Shown here: piece by piece, positions 26,896-35,211 of the stretch
How the letters are laid out: every line of letters begins with the position of its first letter
How positions within the stretch are numbered: the first letter of the stretch is position 1
Origin: Lachnospiraceae bacterium
GTDB lineage: Bacteria > Bacillota > Clostridia > Lachnospirales > Lachnospiraceae
Assembly (NCBI GenBank): GCA_024696005.1
Contig: JAILHF010000051.1
Span: forward strand, 248,001-312,000
Reading direction: 5' to 3'
Length of the DNA: 64,000 bases
Program-made: the position numbers and the translations under genes
Notes under the pieces: generated by a model
What the model was told of the DNA's origin: nothing
What the model saw: the letters and a program-made list of their open reading frames with translations, nothing else
Databases searched by the model: none

Positions 26896-27782
26896 CAATT
26901 TACTCTCTCTTCTCCCCAGAAAAACAGTGCAACGGTCCCCGGCCCGGTATGGCTTCCGATCAGGTTGCCGATATAATTGATCATCACCTTCCCGTCCATG
27001 TTCGGGAAACGCTCTTCGATCAGATCCGCAACCGCGCGGGCATCTTCATAGCAGTCGGATTGCGTGATCAGCACCTTCCCGCTGTATTCCTTCCCGTCCT
27101 CCGCCTTCTCTTCCATGACATCCACGATCCGGTTGATCACCTTCTTCTTGGTGCGGATCTTTTCCCTGGGGATCAGGCGCCCCATGTTGTCAACGTTCAA
27201 AAGCGGGCAGATATTGAGCATCGTTCCCACAAAGCCCGCCGTCTTGGATACACGTCCGCCCTTGATGAAAAACGTAAGATCCGAAGTGAAGAACCAATGG
27301 TTCAGCTTCTTCTTGTGTTCTTCCGCAAAGGAATAAAGCTGAGCAATGCCTTTTCCTTCCTTTTTCATCTCCGCAAGCTTCATCATCAAAAGGCCGTAGC
27401 CGCCGCTGGCTGCGAGAGAATCCACAACATAAAGCTTACGCTCGGGATACTTTTCCGAAAGGATGTCTTTCGCAAGCTTGGCCGAATTGATCGTTCCGGA
27501 GATTCCGGAGGAAAGCGTCAGATGGATCACATCCTTTCCTTCCTTCAGAAAGCTCTCGAAATAACGTTCGAATTCCTCCGCATTGACCTGGGATGTTTTG
27601 GTCTCTTCCCCTTCGGTCATCCTGCGGTAGAATTCAGGGTAAGGAACGGTCTTTCCCAGATCGTCCTCGTAAAGAACACCGTTCAGTTCAAAATGAAACG
27701 GAATGAAGCTGATCCCCAGCTCTTCCATCTGCTCCTTCGTCAGGTCGACTGCCGAACAGCAGCTCAATACATAATCGCCCAT
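26895..27782 (-). CDS. DegV family fatty-acid-binding protein (second of a pair)
   Basis: A 295-residue DegV protein, only distantly similar to its neighbour. Family motifs are VLSCCSAVDLT at the N terminus, TSQVNAEEFERYFESFL, HLTLSSGISGTINSA (the lipid-binding loop), LTFFIKGGRVSKTAGFVG and IGSHTGPGTVALFFWG. The start is ATG 27782, with AAGGAGGGG 3-8 nt upstream; the longer frame to 27824 overlaps pilZ and lacks support. The pair with the following degV may give two lipid specificities, as FakB1 and FakB2 do; that is inference. Confidence 0.92.
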   Translation of the reverse strand: MGDYVLSCCSAVDLTKEQMEELGISFIPFHFELNGVLYEDDLGKTVPYPEFYRRMTEGEETKTSQVNAEEFERYFESFLKEGKDVIHLTLSSGISGTINSAKLAKDILSEKYPERKLYVVDSLAASGGYGLLMMKLAEMKKEGKGIAQLYSFAEEHKKKLNHWFFTSDLTFFIKGGRVSKTAGFVGTMLNICPLLNVDNMGRLIPREKIRTKKKVINRIVDVMEEKAEDGKEYSGKVLITQSDCYEDARAVADLIEERFPNMDGKVMINYIGNLIGSHTGPGTVALFFWGEERVN

Positions 27783-27798
27783 CTTCCCCTCCTTGTAG

Positions 27799-28146
27799 TC
27801 ACTTGTTGCCTTCCAGTTCCTCAAACTCCGAGTATATCTGTATGCGGCTCAGATCCGTTTCGGACATGCCGATGAAGATGCCGCCGTAAAAAAAGAAGCC
27901 GTCCTTCGGGATCACCCGGATGATCTCCACGAAGGTATGGAGTGTTTCTCTCGTCCAGATCGTGAGCAGGCACTCGTATACCGCTCCGTTCGAAAGCTCT
28001 TCGCTGCAGGTAAAGCCGATGCCGGATTTCGACACATCCTTTACGATCACATCCACTTCACGGGCGTTGTTATCTGCCTGATCCAGGCGTTTCAGCAAAA
28101 GCCGGCATTCCAGATCCATCCGCTTGCTTTTTCTCTGCTCTGCCAT
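27799..28146 (-). CDS. PilZ domain protein, probable c-di-GMP receptor
   Basis: A 115-residue stand-alone PilZ domain. Both c-di-GMP contact motifs are present: RKSKR (arginines at 5 and 9) at the N terminus, and DVSKSGIGF (about 41-49), which fits D/N-x-S-x-x-G. The rest predicts a beta barrel with a short C-terminal helix. A promoter at 28202-28230 starts the unit, which continues into two DegV proteins and tyrA. Linking a c-di-GMP receptor to fatty-acid-binding proteins is unusual. The EAL protein at 52723 in the same window is a possible partner in the same signalling network. Confidence 0.88.
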   Translation of the reverse strand: MAEQRKSKRMDLECRLLLKRLDQADNNAREVDVIVKDVSKSGIGFTCSEELSNGAVYECLLTIWTRETLHTFVEIIRVIPKDGFFFYGGIFIGMSETDLSRIQIYSEFEELEGNK

Positions 28147-28169
28147 GGTCCACCTCCGCGCTTATCCTT

Positions 28170-28189
28170 GCAGACCGTTTTTTCGGTCG
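28170..28189 (-). other. Small hairpin in the pilZ leader
   Basis: GACCG pairs with CGGTC around six A in the predicted 5' leader of pilZ. It is too small for a known riboswitch and has no T run for termination. Role unknown. Confidence 0.35.
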
Positions 28190-28201
28190 CACTCACGAGC
28201 C

Positions 28202-28230
28202 ATTGTAGCATACGCTCCCGAAAACCGCAA
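28202..28230 (-). promoter_or_regulatory. SigA promoter of the pilZ-degV-degV-tyrA unit
   Basis: TTGCGG, 17-bp spacer, TACAAT on the minus strand, with an extended TGC before the -10. Confidence 0.75.
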
Positions 28231-28247
28231 GATATAGTCGCAGGGTA

Positions 28248-31200
28248 TCAGTCTCCGCGACCTGCCAGCCAGCTCGCGTTCTTCTTTTTGATGCGGAACT
28301 TGATGCTCTTTTCGCCGCAGTAGACGCCTTTGCCCCGGATCGTGACCGTGGCCGTCCCGGCTTCTTTGTTGTTTTTATAGCCTGTGATCTCGTAATTCTC
28401 GGGTCCGATCATGATCCCGCTCCGGCTCAGCCTGATCTGCGTTTCACTCAGAATGATCTCGCGTCCCGTATAAATCTGGTCATCGACCGTGCCCTTGGCT
28501 TTGCTGATGTCGGGTTTGCCCACCTTGTAGCGCACACGCACCACACCATTATAATTCCCGATGCCGGCCACAGCAATGTGCAGCGCCGTTCCGGGCGGTA
28601 TGATGTCGTCCTGTGAGATGCCCTCACCTGCAAGGCGCTGCACCTTGCTGCCGCGGCACGTGACATAACAATCCTCGTCATAGCGCCAGAAGATCTTGTT
28701 CGCATCGTAATCCTTTCCGGCAGCCAGACGCTTCCCGTTGTCATCCGTAAGAACGGGTGTGCTCTTATAAATGCCGGCTTTTCCGGGATCGGCTTCCTTG
28801 TCCGCCGCATGGGCATTCACGGTGGAGATGTCCCTCTTTTCGATCGTAAAAGGCATGCGAAGCGTTTTCCCCGCATAGCCGCCTTTCCCGATGATCTGGA
28901 GCGTGGGCGGAGCGGACTCCGTGGCTTTTGCTGCTTTGTCATTCGCCTGGTATTTGACCGTATAATCCACTCCCTGCTCAAGGGTGCGCGTAACACCGCC
29001 CTGCAGGATCGTGACACTGACTCCGGGCTTTACCCCTCCCTTCACGTATTTCACGCTTGCGGGATAAACAACCTTCGCCGTGGAGATGTCGATCTTGCGG
29101 ATACGGAAGATCTTCGAGATCGTTCCTCTGTATCCGGCTTCACCAATTCCCGTCACGGTAAGCTTCCCCGTGCCGGCCTTTACGTTGTTCTTGTAGCTTA
29201 CGGTATAGTGCCTGCCTTCCTCCAGGGCCTTCCCGCTGCTCTTCAGCGTAAGACATGCTTCCGGCCGGATCTCGGCCCCCGTGTAATATGCGTCGGACAA
29301 CGGCTGCAGTACGGCAGCCTTGGAGAGCACCGTGCCGCGGATCTTGAATTTGACGCGGCGCACGCCGCAGCAGCGGTCTCCGATACCTTTCAGGATCAGT
29401 TCTGCCTCTCCGACTCTGTCACCCTTTCGGATCACCGCCTCATAATCCGTGCCTTCCTTCAGTTCCTGCCCCTTGACCTTTACGCTGAGGGCAAGGCTCT
29501 GCCCCTTCGAGTCCTTAAGCTGGGAAAGCTCGTGGTAGCCTTCCTCCAGATAATCCTGCGTCGGGATGCGGCGGACCTTTGCCGCCGACAGATCCAGCAG
29601 TTCACCGACTATGGTCAGCTGCGTCTCCAGGCTGTCACGGAAATTCCCTTTTCCGCTTATGATAAGCTTATAGCTGCCGGGCTCCCGAAGCACCTCGTCG
29701 CAGCTGATGTCATAGTCCTTTCCGGGCACAAGCTTTTTCCCGTTCCATTTCACATTAAGCTTTGCCTCGATCACGGATCCTTTGTATTTCACGCTGACCG
29801 GCTCGCAGCTTGCTTCCGAAACGGAGGCCGGAAGGATCGTGAAATTCCGGTACAGCTTTCCGCTGTAATCCCCTTTGAATTCAAAGAACGCAAAGGCGTT
29901 GCCGGCGTCTTTGTTATCACGGTAACTTAAGTTGTAATCCTTTTTCGAAAGCAGCTTCGTGTGGTCATAGACGCGGAAATCCTTCGGCGTCTGCTTTTTC
30001 CCGTTATAAACAAGCTCCGGGATCGAAGCCGCAGCGACCCAGAGTCCGTCGGGCACATCCTCGGGCGACGCCCACTGGCTGCGGTCTTCCTCACAGATAT
30101 CCCCCCAGCCTTCGCGGATCACATGATACTCTTCGATGAGCGTGGCACTCCGGATGCCGTTCTTGTAGGCTACCGCCTTCAGCACGCAATCCTCCGAAAT
30201 GCTGATCGGCCCGCTGTATTCCGTTGCCACACCAGCGTCCGGCTCGCGGCCGTCAAGCGTATAACGGATGCCTGCATCCGGCGTGGGGGAAGAAAGACGC
30301 ACCTGTGTTCCAGCCGGGACATCCCCGCCGGCAGGAGACGCCTGGGGCTTTCCGACCTGGAGCACCATCCTGACCGAAACCGTGCACTGGTCCGTCAGTC
30401 CGTTGTCTACGGTCTTGATCCGGATCACGGTACTTCCGCTCCCGGCCCCTGTCACCTCACCCTTTTCATTCACTGTCGCGACAAGCGGATTGTCACTGGA
30501 AAGCTTCACGCTGCGGTCGTCCGCATCGGCGGGAAGGACCGTCCATTCGAGCTTGGCACTCTCATCCAGATCCAGCTGCAGGCTTTTGACATTGAGCGAT
30601 ACCGAAACAGGATGAACCACAACGTGCAAAGGATAGCTGTAATTCTCCGTATAGTCGCAGGCCTTTGCCTCGGCCTTTAGCGTGCCGTCTCCCCGCGCCT
30701 TCAGTGCTTTGATGGTCTCGCCCTCGATCACGGCAAGGGAACTGTCCTCCACCTTCCAGGTCGTTGCGGTCTTGGCCAGCCTCACCTGGGCTCCGTCGGG
30801 CTTGTGGCCGTCCACCCTGATCCAGGCGCTGATCCTGGGCAGGGGAACACCCTTCTGGTATTCCAGCTTAAGCTTGCTCCCTCCGGCAGGGTTCGACGCA
30901 AAGCTTGCGCCTTTCACATAATCGTCCACGATGATCATCTCATAGTTCTGCACCTTGTCGGTCTCGGAAGTTACCGCAGAGCTTATGGCTCTGTTCGTAT
31001 ATTCCAGGGCCCAGAAATAATGCCCCTCCATGATCACGCAGCCGATGCCGTAGAAGGCATAGTCCGTCGTCAGGATGTCGTTGGCGCTGGCGGAAAACCA
31101 GCGGTTTACGGCCTCCTCACCCTTGGTCAGTTCGTTGAGCAGAAGCTCCTTGGTCTTCGCATTCCGGATATACGCCGTATAGATCGTGGAAAACTCACTG

Positions 31201-31778
31201 GCATCAGGGCGCACGGTGGAATAGCGTACCGCCGCCTCCGTGGCGCGCTGCATCGCTTTCTCCTCCAGACCGTAGTCATAGCTTAAGGTACGTACCTTCT
31301 GCTCCGTGCGGATCTCGTTCACACGGGCGGCAGCTTTCCTGGCTTGTGTGCGGATGCAGTTTACCGAGACCGTGATGGAATTCTGGCTCTCCGTAAGCCC
31401 CAGTACCTCTTCCCCTGTGGCCTCTGCGAAGCTGCCGTCGCTTTCCGCGGAAAGGATCTCCGCGCCTCCTTCATCCACCGCTTCTTCTCCCTCTGCGGGC
31501 TCCTCGCTTCCCTCGCCCGGAACAGCATCTCCGCCTTCGCCGCTTTGGTCCTCTGCACAGGCATCTCCGCCTTCGCCGTTTTGACCGCCCTCTTCACAGG
31601 CTTCCCCGGCTTCGCCGGCCGGGCTTTCTCCCTCATATGCTTCGTCGCTGCTCTCCGCAGCGGCATAAGCCTCGTCCCCGTCGGCCGCATAGACCTGCGG
31701 CAGCGCAACAAGGTTCATCAGCAGGACCAAAAGCAGAAGTCCCGATACAAAGCGTTGCATCCGTCTGATCGATCTCAT
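28248..31778 (-). CDS. Large secreted CAP-domain protein with Ig-like and MBG-like repeats
   Basis: A 1176-residue exported protein. It has a signal peptide (about 1-31, ending QVYAA), a very acidic Gly/Glu-rich stretch (about 35-125), and a CAP/SCP-like domain at about 138-263 (RVNEIRTEQKVRTLSYDYGLEEKAMQRATEAA split over two helices, then YGIGCVIMEGHYFWALEY). These are followed by a bacterial Ig-like domain (BIG2, about 395-470), a chitobiase-type beta sandwich (about 475-555; YTLDGREPD) and at least five later modules around YKNNxxAGTxxVTIxGxG with KFRI-type ends. Most of the protein probably forms a rod displaying the CAP domain. No sorting motif or C-terminal anchor is seen, so release or non-covalent attachment is likely. 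It starts 16 bp after queA with GGGAGG before ATG. Confidence 0.88.
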   Translation of the reverse strand: MRSIRRMQRFVSGLLLLVLLMNLVALPQVYAADGDEAYAAAESSDEAYEGESPAGEAGEACEEGGQNGEGGDACAEDQSGEGGDAVPGEGSEEPAEGEEAVDEGGAEILSAESDGSFAEATGEEVLGLTESQNSITVSVNCIRTQARKAAARVNEIRTEQKVRTLSYDYGLEEKAMQRATEAAVRYSTVRPDASEFSTIYTAYIRNAKTKELLLNELTKGEEAVNRWFSASANDILTTDYAFYGIGCVIMEGHYFWALEYTNRAISSAVTSETDKVQNYEMIIVDDYVKGASFASNPAGGSKLKLEYQKGVPLPRISAWIRVDGHKPDGAQVRLAKTATTWKVEDSSLAVIEGETIKALKARGDGTLKAEAKACDYTENYSYPLHVVVHPVSVSLNVKSLQLDLDESAKLEWTVLPADADDRSVKLSSDNPLVATVNEKGEVTGAGSGSTVIRIKTVDNGLTDQCTVSVRMVLQVGKPQASPAGGDVPAGTQVRLSSPTPDAGIRYTLDGREPDAGVATEYSGPISISEDCVLKAVAYKNGIRSATLIEEYHVIREGWGDICEEDRSQWASPEDVPDGLWVAAASIPELVYNGKKQTPKDFRVYDHTKLLSKKDYNLSYRDNKDAGNAFAFFEFKGDYSGKLYRNFTILPASVSEASCEPVSVKYKGSVIEAKLNVKWNGKKLVPGKDYDISCDEVLREPGSYKLIISGKGNFRDSLETQLTIVGELLDLSAAKVRRIPTQDYLEEGYHELSQLKDSKGQSLALSVKVKGQELKEGTDYEAVIRKGDRVGEAELILKGIGDRCCGVRRVKFKIRGTVLSKAAVLQPLSDAYYTGAEIRPEACLTLKSSGKALEEGRHYTVSYKNNVKAGTGKLTVTGIGEAGYRGTISKIFRIRKIDISTAKVVYPASVKYVKGGVKPGVSVTILQGGVTRTLEQGVDYTVKYQANDKAAKATESAPPTLQIIGKGGYAGKTLRMPFTIEKRDISTVNAHAADKEADPGKAGIYKSTPVLTDDNGKRLAAGKDYDANKIFWRYDEDCYVTCRGSKVQRLAGEGISQDDIIPPGTALHIAVAGIGNYNGVVRVRYKVGKPDISKAKGTVDDQIYTGREIILSETQIRLSRSGIMIGPENYEITGYKNNKEAGTATVTIRGKGVYCGEKSIKFRIKKKNASWLAGRGD

Positions 31779-31794
31779 GATATCCTCCCGTCAG

Positions 31795-32838
31795 TTAAAT
31801 GATCAGCATGGCATCCCCGAAGGAAAAGAAGCGGTAGCGTTCCCGGATCGCCTCCTCATAAGCAGCCATAACCTTTTCTTTCCCGGCAAATGCCGAAACA
31901 AGCATCAGAAGCGTGGATTCCGGCAGATGGAAATTCGTGATCAGCCCGTCCACAACCTTGAAGCGGTAGCCCGGATAAATGAAGATATCCGTATCCCGGC
32001 TGCCTGCCTTTACCGTCCCGTCCTCTTCGCTCATGCTCTCGAGCGTGCGCACGGAAGTGGTTCCCACACAGACCACACGCCCCCCTGCCCTGCGGCAGGC
32101 ATTGATCCTTTCCGCGGCCTCCGCACTGATCTGGCAGAACTCCGTGTGCATATGATGCTCCAGGATATTCTCCGCCTTGACCGGACGGAAGGTCCCGAGC
32201 CCGACATGCAGGGTCACAAAAACCGTCTCAACTCCGGCTGCGCGGATCTGGTCCAGAAGCTCGGGCGTAAAATGCAGCCCGGCCGTGGGTGCCGCCGCCG
32301 AACCTTCCACCCGCGAATAGACCGTCTGATAACGCTCCCGCTGTTCCCTGGGCAGTTTATGTGTGATATAAGGGGGAAGCGGCATTTCCCCGAGCTTATC
32401 CAGCAGTTCCTCGAAGATCCCTTCGTATTCAAAACGGATCTTCCGGTTTCCCTCCTCGAGGATCTCCGTCACCTCAGCCGTAAGAATCCCGTCGCCAAAA
32501 ACGATCCTGCAGCCGGGTCTCGCCTTTTTCCCGGGACGAACCAGCACCTCATAGCAGCGGTCCTCAAGCCTCTTCAAAAGAAGCACTTCGATCGCGGCGC
32601 CGGTATCCTCCTTTGTCCCGTAAAGCCTGGCCGGGATCACACGGGTGTCGTTCAAAACCAGGCAGTCGCCGGGGCGCAGCGAAGAAAGCACATCCGGGAA
32701 ATGACCGTGTGTCACTTCGCCGCTTGCGCGGTCAAGCTTGAGCAGCCTGGATGCGCTCCTGTCCGGAAGCGGATCCTGTGCGATCAGTTCTTCGGGGAGT
32801 TCGTAATGATAGTCCGATGTTTTCAGCAGATCACTCAT
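31795..32838 (-). CDS. queA: S-adenosylmethionine:tRNA ribosyltransferase-isomerase
   Basis: Transfers and rearranges the ribosyl group of SAM onto 7-aminomethyl-7-deazaguanine in tRNA during queuosine synthesis; 347 residues, normal length. Family motifs: [25 protein letters not shown] at the start, [15 protein letters not shown], the [13 protein letters not shown] motif, [23 protein letters not shown] and [17 protein letters not shown]. The ATG overlaps the stop of the upstream TPR gene (ATGA). Partner genes such as tgt are not in the window. Confidence 0.97.
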   Translation of the reverse strand: MSDLLKTSDYHYELPEELIAQDPLPDRSASRLLKLDRASGEVTHGHFPDVLSSLRPGDCLVLNDTRVIPARLYGTKEDTGAAIEVLLLKRLEDRCYEVLVRPGKKARPGCRIVFGDGILTAEVTEILEEGNRKIRFEYEGIFEELLDKLGEMPLPPYITHKLPREQRERYQTVYSRVEGSAAAPTAGLHFTPELLDQIRAAGVETVFVTLHVGLGTFRPVKAENILEHHMHTEFCQISAEAAERINACRRAGGRVVCVGTTSVRTLESMSEEDGTVKAGSRDTDIFIYPGYRFKVVDGLITNFHLPESTLLMLVSAFAGKEKVMAAYEEAIRERYRFFSFGDAMLII

Positions 32839-34277
32839 TGTATTTTGATATCCATCTTCAGTGTCATGGTCTTCAGTTTCATCTCGACGCCCGAAAACTC
32901 GCCGAGGTATTCCCCCATCAGTTCCTTCAGCGCCGAATTATCGACCGTAAGCAGCGTGACTTCCACATGCACCGGAAGCCCGGTCTCACGGTTCACATAT
33001 CTTGTCACATCCATCGTAAGGCTCTCGAGCAGCTTTTTGGTGTTTGCATCCAGCACCCCGCCCGGCAGCTTCAAGCTGTAATCTTTCCCGTCCACCACGC
33101 CGTTTGTCACGGCGCAGGTCTTTCCGTTCCAGTCCGCGTCACTGCCGCTTTCGGGCTGTGAAGCTGCGATCTGCTCATATTCCCTGAGAAAATCCCATAC
33201 TTCCCGCTTCAGCTCGCTGTTTGCTTCCGTCCTGGTCTCGCCGCCGGTCTTGATCAGGATGTCCTTGCCGTTCTGCGAGAGCTCGATCGTTTCCGTCTGC
33301 TCCTGCTTCTTGCCGGCCGCACTCACGCTCACCTTTTCGGTAACGAGCATGTATTCCGAACCGCTGTTTCGCCCGTCATAAGAGAGCTTCAGCTCCACGG
33401 TGGCAGGCACATCTATGCTGATCCCGAAATACGAGGCCGTAAGGCCCAGATCGATCACGGCATCGGCCGAAACAAGCTCCGGCCCCGTCTCTTCCTCTTC
33501 TTCTTCGGGAACGACCATTTTCGCAAGGCCATCCTGCGCGCGGGCATTCTCCGGATCGATCTCGAGGACTTTCCCGTAATAGCCCCGTGCCGCATCCCAG
33601 TCATCCGCATCATATGCTTCGTCACCCAGCTGAAGATAAGATTCGACCAGTTTGTGGCGGAACTGCTCCGTATCGACCTTTTCGTTGAGCGGTTCTGCCA
33701 TCGCCGCCTCGAAAAAAGCTGCCGTCGCTTCGGCATCGCCGCTCTCCATGATCGCGGAACCCAGCTGAAGCTTGGCTCCCGTCCAGCTTGCGGCATCTTC
33801 CCGCATCAGCTCCCCGCTTGTTTTGGGATCATCGATCACGCCCGCAAGCTTTTCTTCGGGAATGGTCTCGAGCCGTTCGACCAGCCCATCCCAGTCTTCC
33901 TTCTTTTCAAGGCGCCTTGCTTCGCTCAGATACGCATTCCAGAGCGCTTCTGCCACATCTTCGTCGCGGCATTCCGAAAGCCCCGTTTCCAGGATCTTTT
34001 GCGCATTTTCATAATCCCGGTCCTGCATGTAGATGTCGCCGAGGGCCAGGTAAGCCGGGACATGAACACTGTCATAATCCAGGATGTCTTCGTAGAGAGC
34101 AATGGCCCGTTCCGTCTTATCGGCCTCCAGGCTTTTTTCGGCAAGGTATTCCCGGATCGCGATGCGGCTGTCATGGTTCGCAAAGCCGAAATACCACACA
34201 CATCCGCCGATCAGGATCAACAGGAACAGGAACAAAAACAGGATGAACTTAACGCCGCTTTTCCTTTTCTCTCTCAA
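32835..34277 (-). CDS. TPR-containing membrane-anchored protein, function unknown
   Basis: A 480-residue protein with a basic start and a hydrophobic segment at about 10-32. LIGGC within it resembles a lipobox, but hydrophobic residues continue after the Cys, so a plain membrane anchor is as likely. TPR-like helices span about 40-235 ([57 protein letters not shown]), then an acidic linker and a C-terminal beta-rich domain (about 270-480) with no family I recognise. The start is TTG 34277, supported by GGAGG 5 nt upstream; no ATG or GTG nearby fits. The gene overlaps mscS by 29 bp and queA by 4 bp. Confidence 0.82.
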   Translation of the reverse strand: MREKRKSGVKFILFLFLFLLILIGGCVWYFGFANHDSRIAIREYLAEKSLEADKTERAIALYEDILDYDSVHVPAYLALGDIYMQDRDYENAQKILETGLSECRDEDVAEALWNAYLSEARRLEKKEDWDGLVERLETIPEEKLAGVIDDPKTSGELMREDAASWTGAKLQLGSAIMESGDAEATAAFFEAAMAEPLNEKVDTEQFRHKLVESYLQLGDEAYDADDWDAARGYYGKVLEIDPENARAQDGLAKMVVPEEEEEETGPELVSADAVIDLGLTASYFGISIDVPATVELKLSYDGRNSGSEYMLVTEKVSVSAAGKKQEQTETIELSQNGKDILIKTGGETRTEANSELKREVWDFLREYEQIAASQPESGSDADWNGKTCAVTNGVVDGKDYSLKLPGGVLDANTKKLLESLTMDVTRYVNRETGLPVHVEVTLLTVDNSALKELMGEYLGEFSGVEMKLKTMTLKMDIKIQ

Positions 34278-35211
34278 GGCCGCCTCCGTCTGAATTCTCG
34301 GTTAAAAGATGCACATCCAGCTGCCGGTAAGGGATCTTGATCCCTTCGTTTTCAAAGCGTTCCTTCAGTCTCTCGATATAGCTCCATTTTACGTCGAAAT
34401 AATCCTCGTTCATCACATAGGCCCGAAGTCCCATCGTGACCTGTGACTCGTCCAGCGAATCGACATAGACCGCGATGCCGTCTTCCCTGCGGATGCGCTC
34501 GTCCGCCTCGGCCAGCTCCGTCATGACCTGCTTGGCCTTCCGGATATCCGACTCGTACGAAATCCCGAAATTCAGGATCATGCGGCGTCTGGGCGTATGA
34601 TTGATATTGGTCAGCGACGTGTTCGCCAGGGTACCGTTGGGCAGGACCACGGTCTTTTCATCTATGGTCCGCAATTTGGTGTAGAACAGGCCGATCTCGG
34701 TGACAACACCTTCGTTTCCCTTGTTGTCCTCGATGATGTAATCGCCGATCCGGAAGGGCTTCAATACGAGCAGCAGCACGCCGCCGGTCACGTTTGACAG
34801 GCTGCCCTGCAAAGCCAGGGCGATCGCGACACCCGCACTGCCCAGAACCGCGATCAGCGAGGTAGTCTCAAAACCGAACCAGGACGCGATCCAGATGATC
34901 AGCAGCGCATACAACCCCACATTGAGCATCGAATCCAGAAAGCCCTGTATCCCTGCATCGGCTTTTGCCTTCTGCATGGATTTCTTCACGGCCTTGCGGA
35001 CCAGGCGGATCAGCTTGGTGCCCAGCCAGAACAGAAACAGCGCAACGATCAGCCTTACGCCAAAGCGAAGCAGCTTTCCCGGCAGATCCGAGAAGAAATC
35101 CTTTGCCACGCCGAGCGTATGCGATGCTTCCTCCGAGCTGATCCCGACCGCCTCGAGGATGTCATTGGCCGAAACCGCATGTCCGTTTTCCGAAATGCTG
35201 CACGTGATCAC
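34249..35211 (-). CDS. mscS: Small-conductance mechanosensitive channel (MscS family)
   Basis: A 320-residue osmotic safety channel. It has three membrane segments (about 47-67, 92-112 and 118-150), with the pore helix in VLGSAGVAIALALQGSLSNVTGG followed by VLKPFRIGDYI, the MscS signature, and then a beta domain (EGVVTEIGLFYTKLRTIDEKTVVLPNGTLAN) and alpha/beta vestibule. The start is GTG 35211, which overlaps the stop of the GlgB-like gene as GTGA; upstream sequence is purine-rich but without a strong ribosome site, so coupling is likely. The C-terminal tail is highly charged. Confidence 0.95.
   Translation of the reverse strand: MITCSISENGHAVSANDILEAVGISSEEASHTLGVAKDFFSDLPGKLLRFGVRLIVALFLFWLGTKLIRLVRKAVKKSMQKAKADAGIQGFLDSMLNVGLYALLIIWIASWFGFETTSLIAVLGSAGVAIALALQGSLSNVTGGVLLLVLKPFRIGDYIIEDNKGNEGVVTEIGLFYTKLRTIDEKTVVLPNGTLANTSLTNINHTPRRRMILNFGISYESDIRKAKQVMTELAEADERIRREDGIAVYVDSLDESQVTMGLRAYVMNEDYFDVKWSYIERLKERFENEGIKIPYRQLDVHLLTENSDGGGLEREKEKRR

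Noticed and set aside
28147-28201. A c-di-GMP riboswitch in the pilZ leader
   Set aside because: The leader is about 55 nt and holds only one 5-bp hairpin, much shorter than either known c-di-GMP aptamer.
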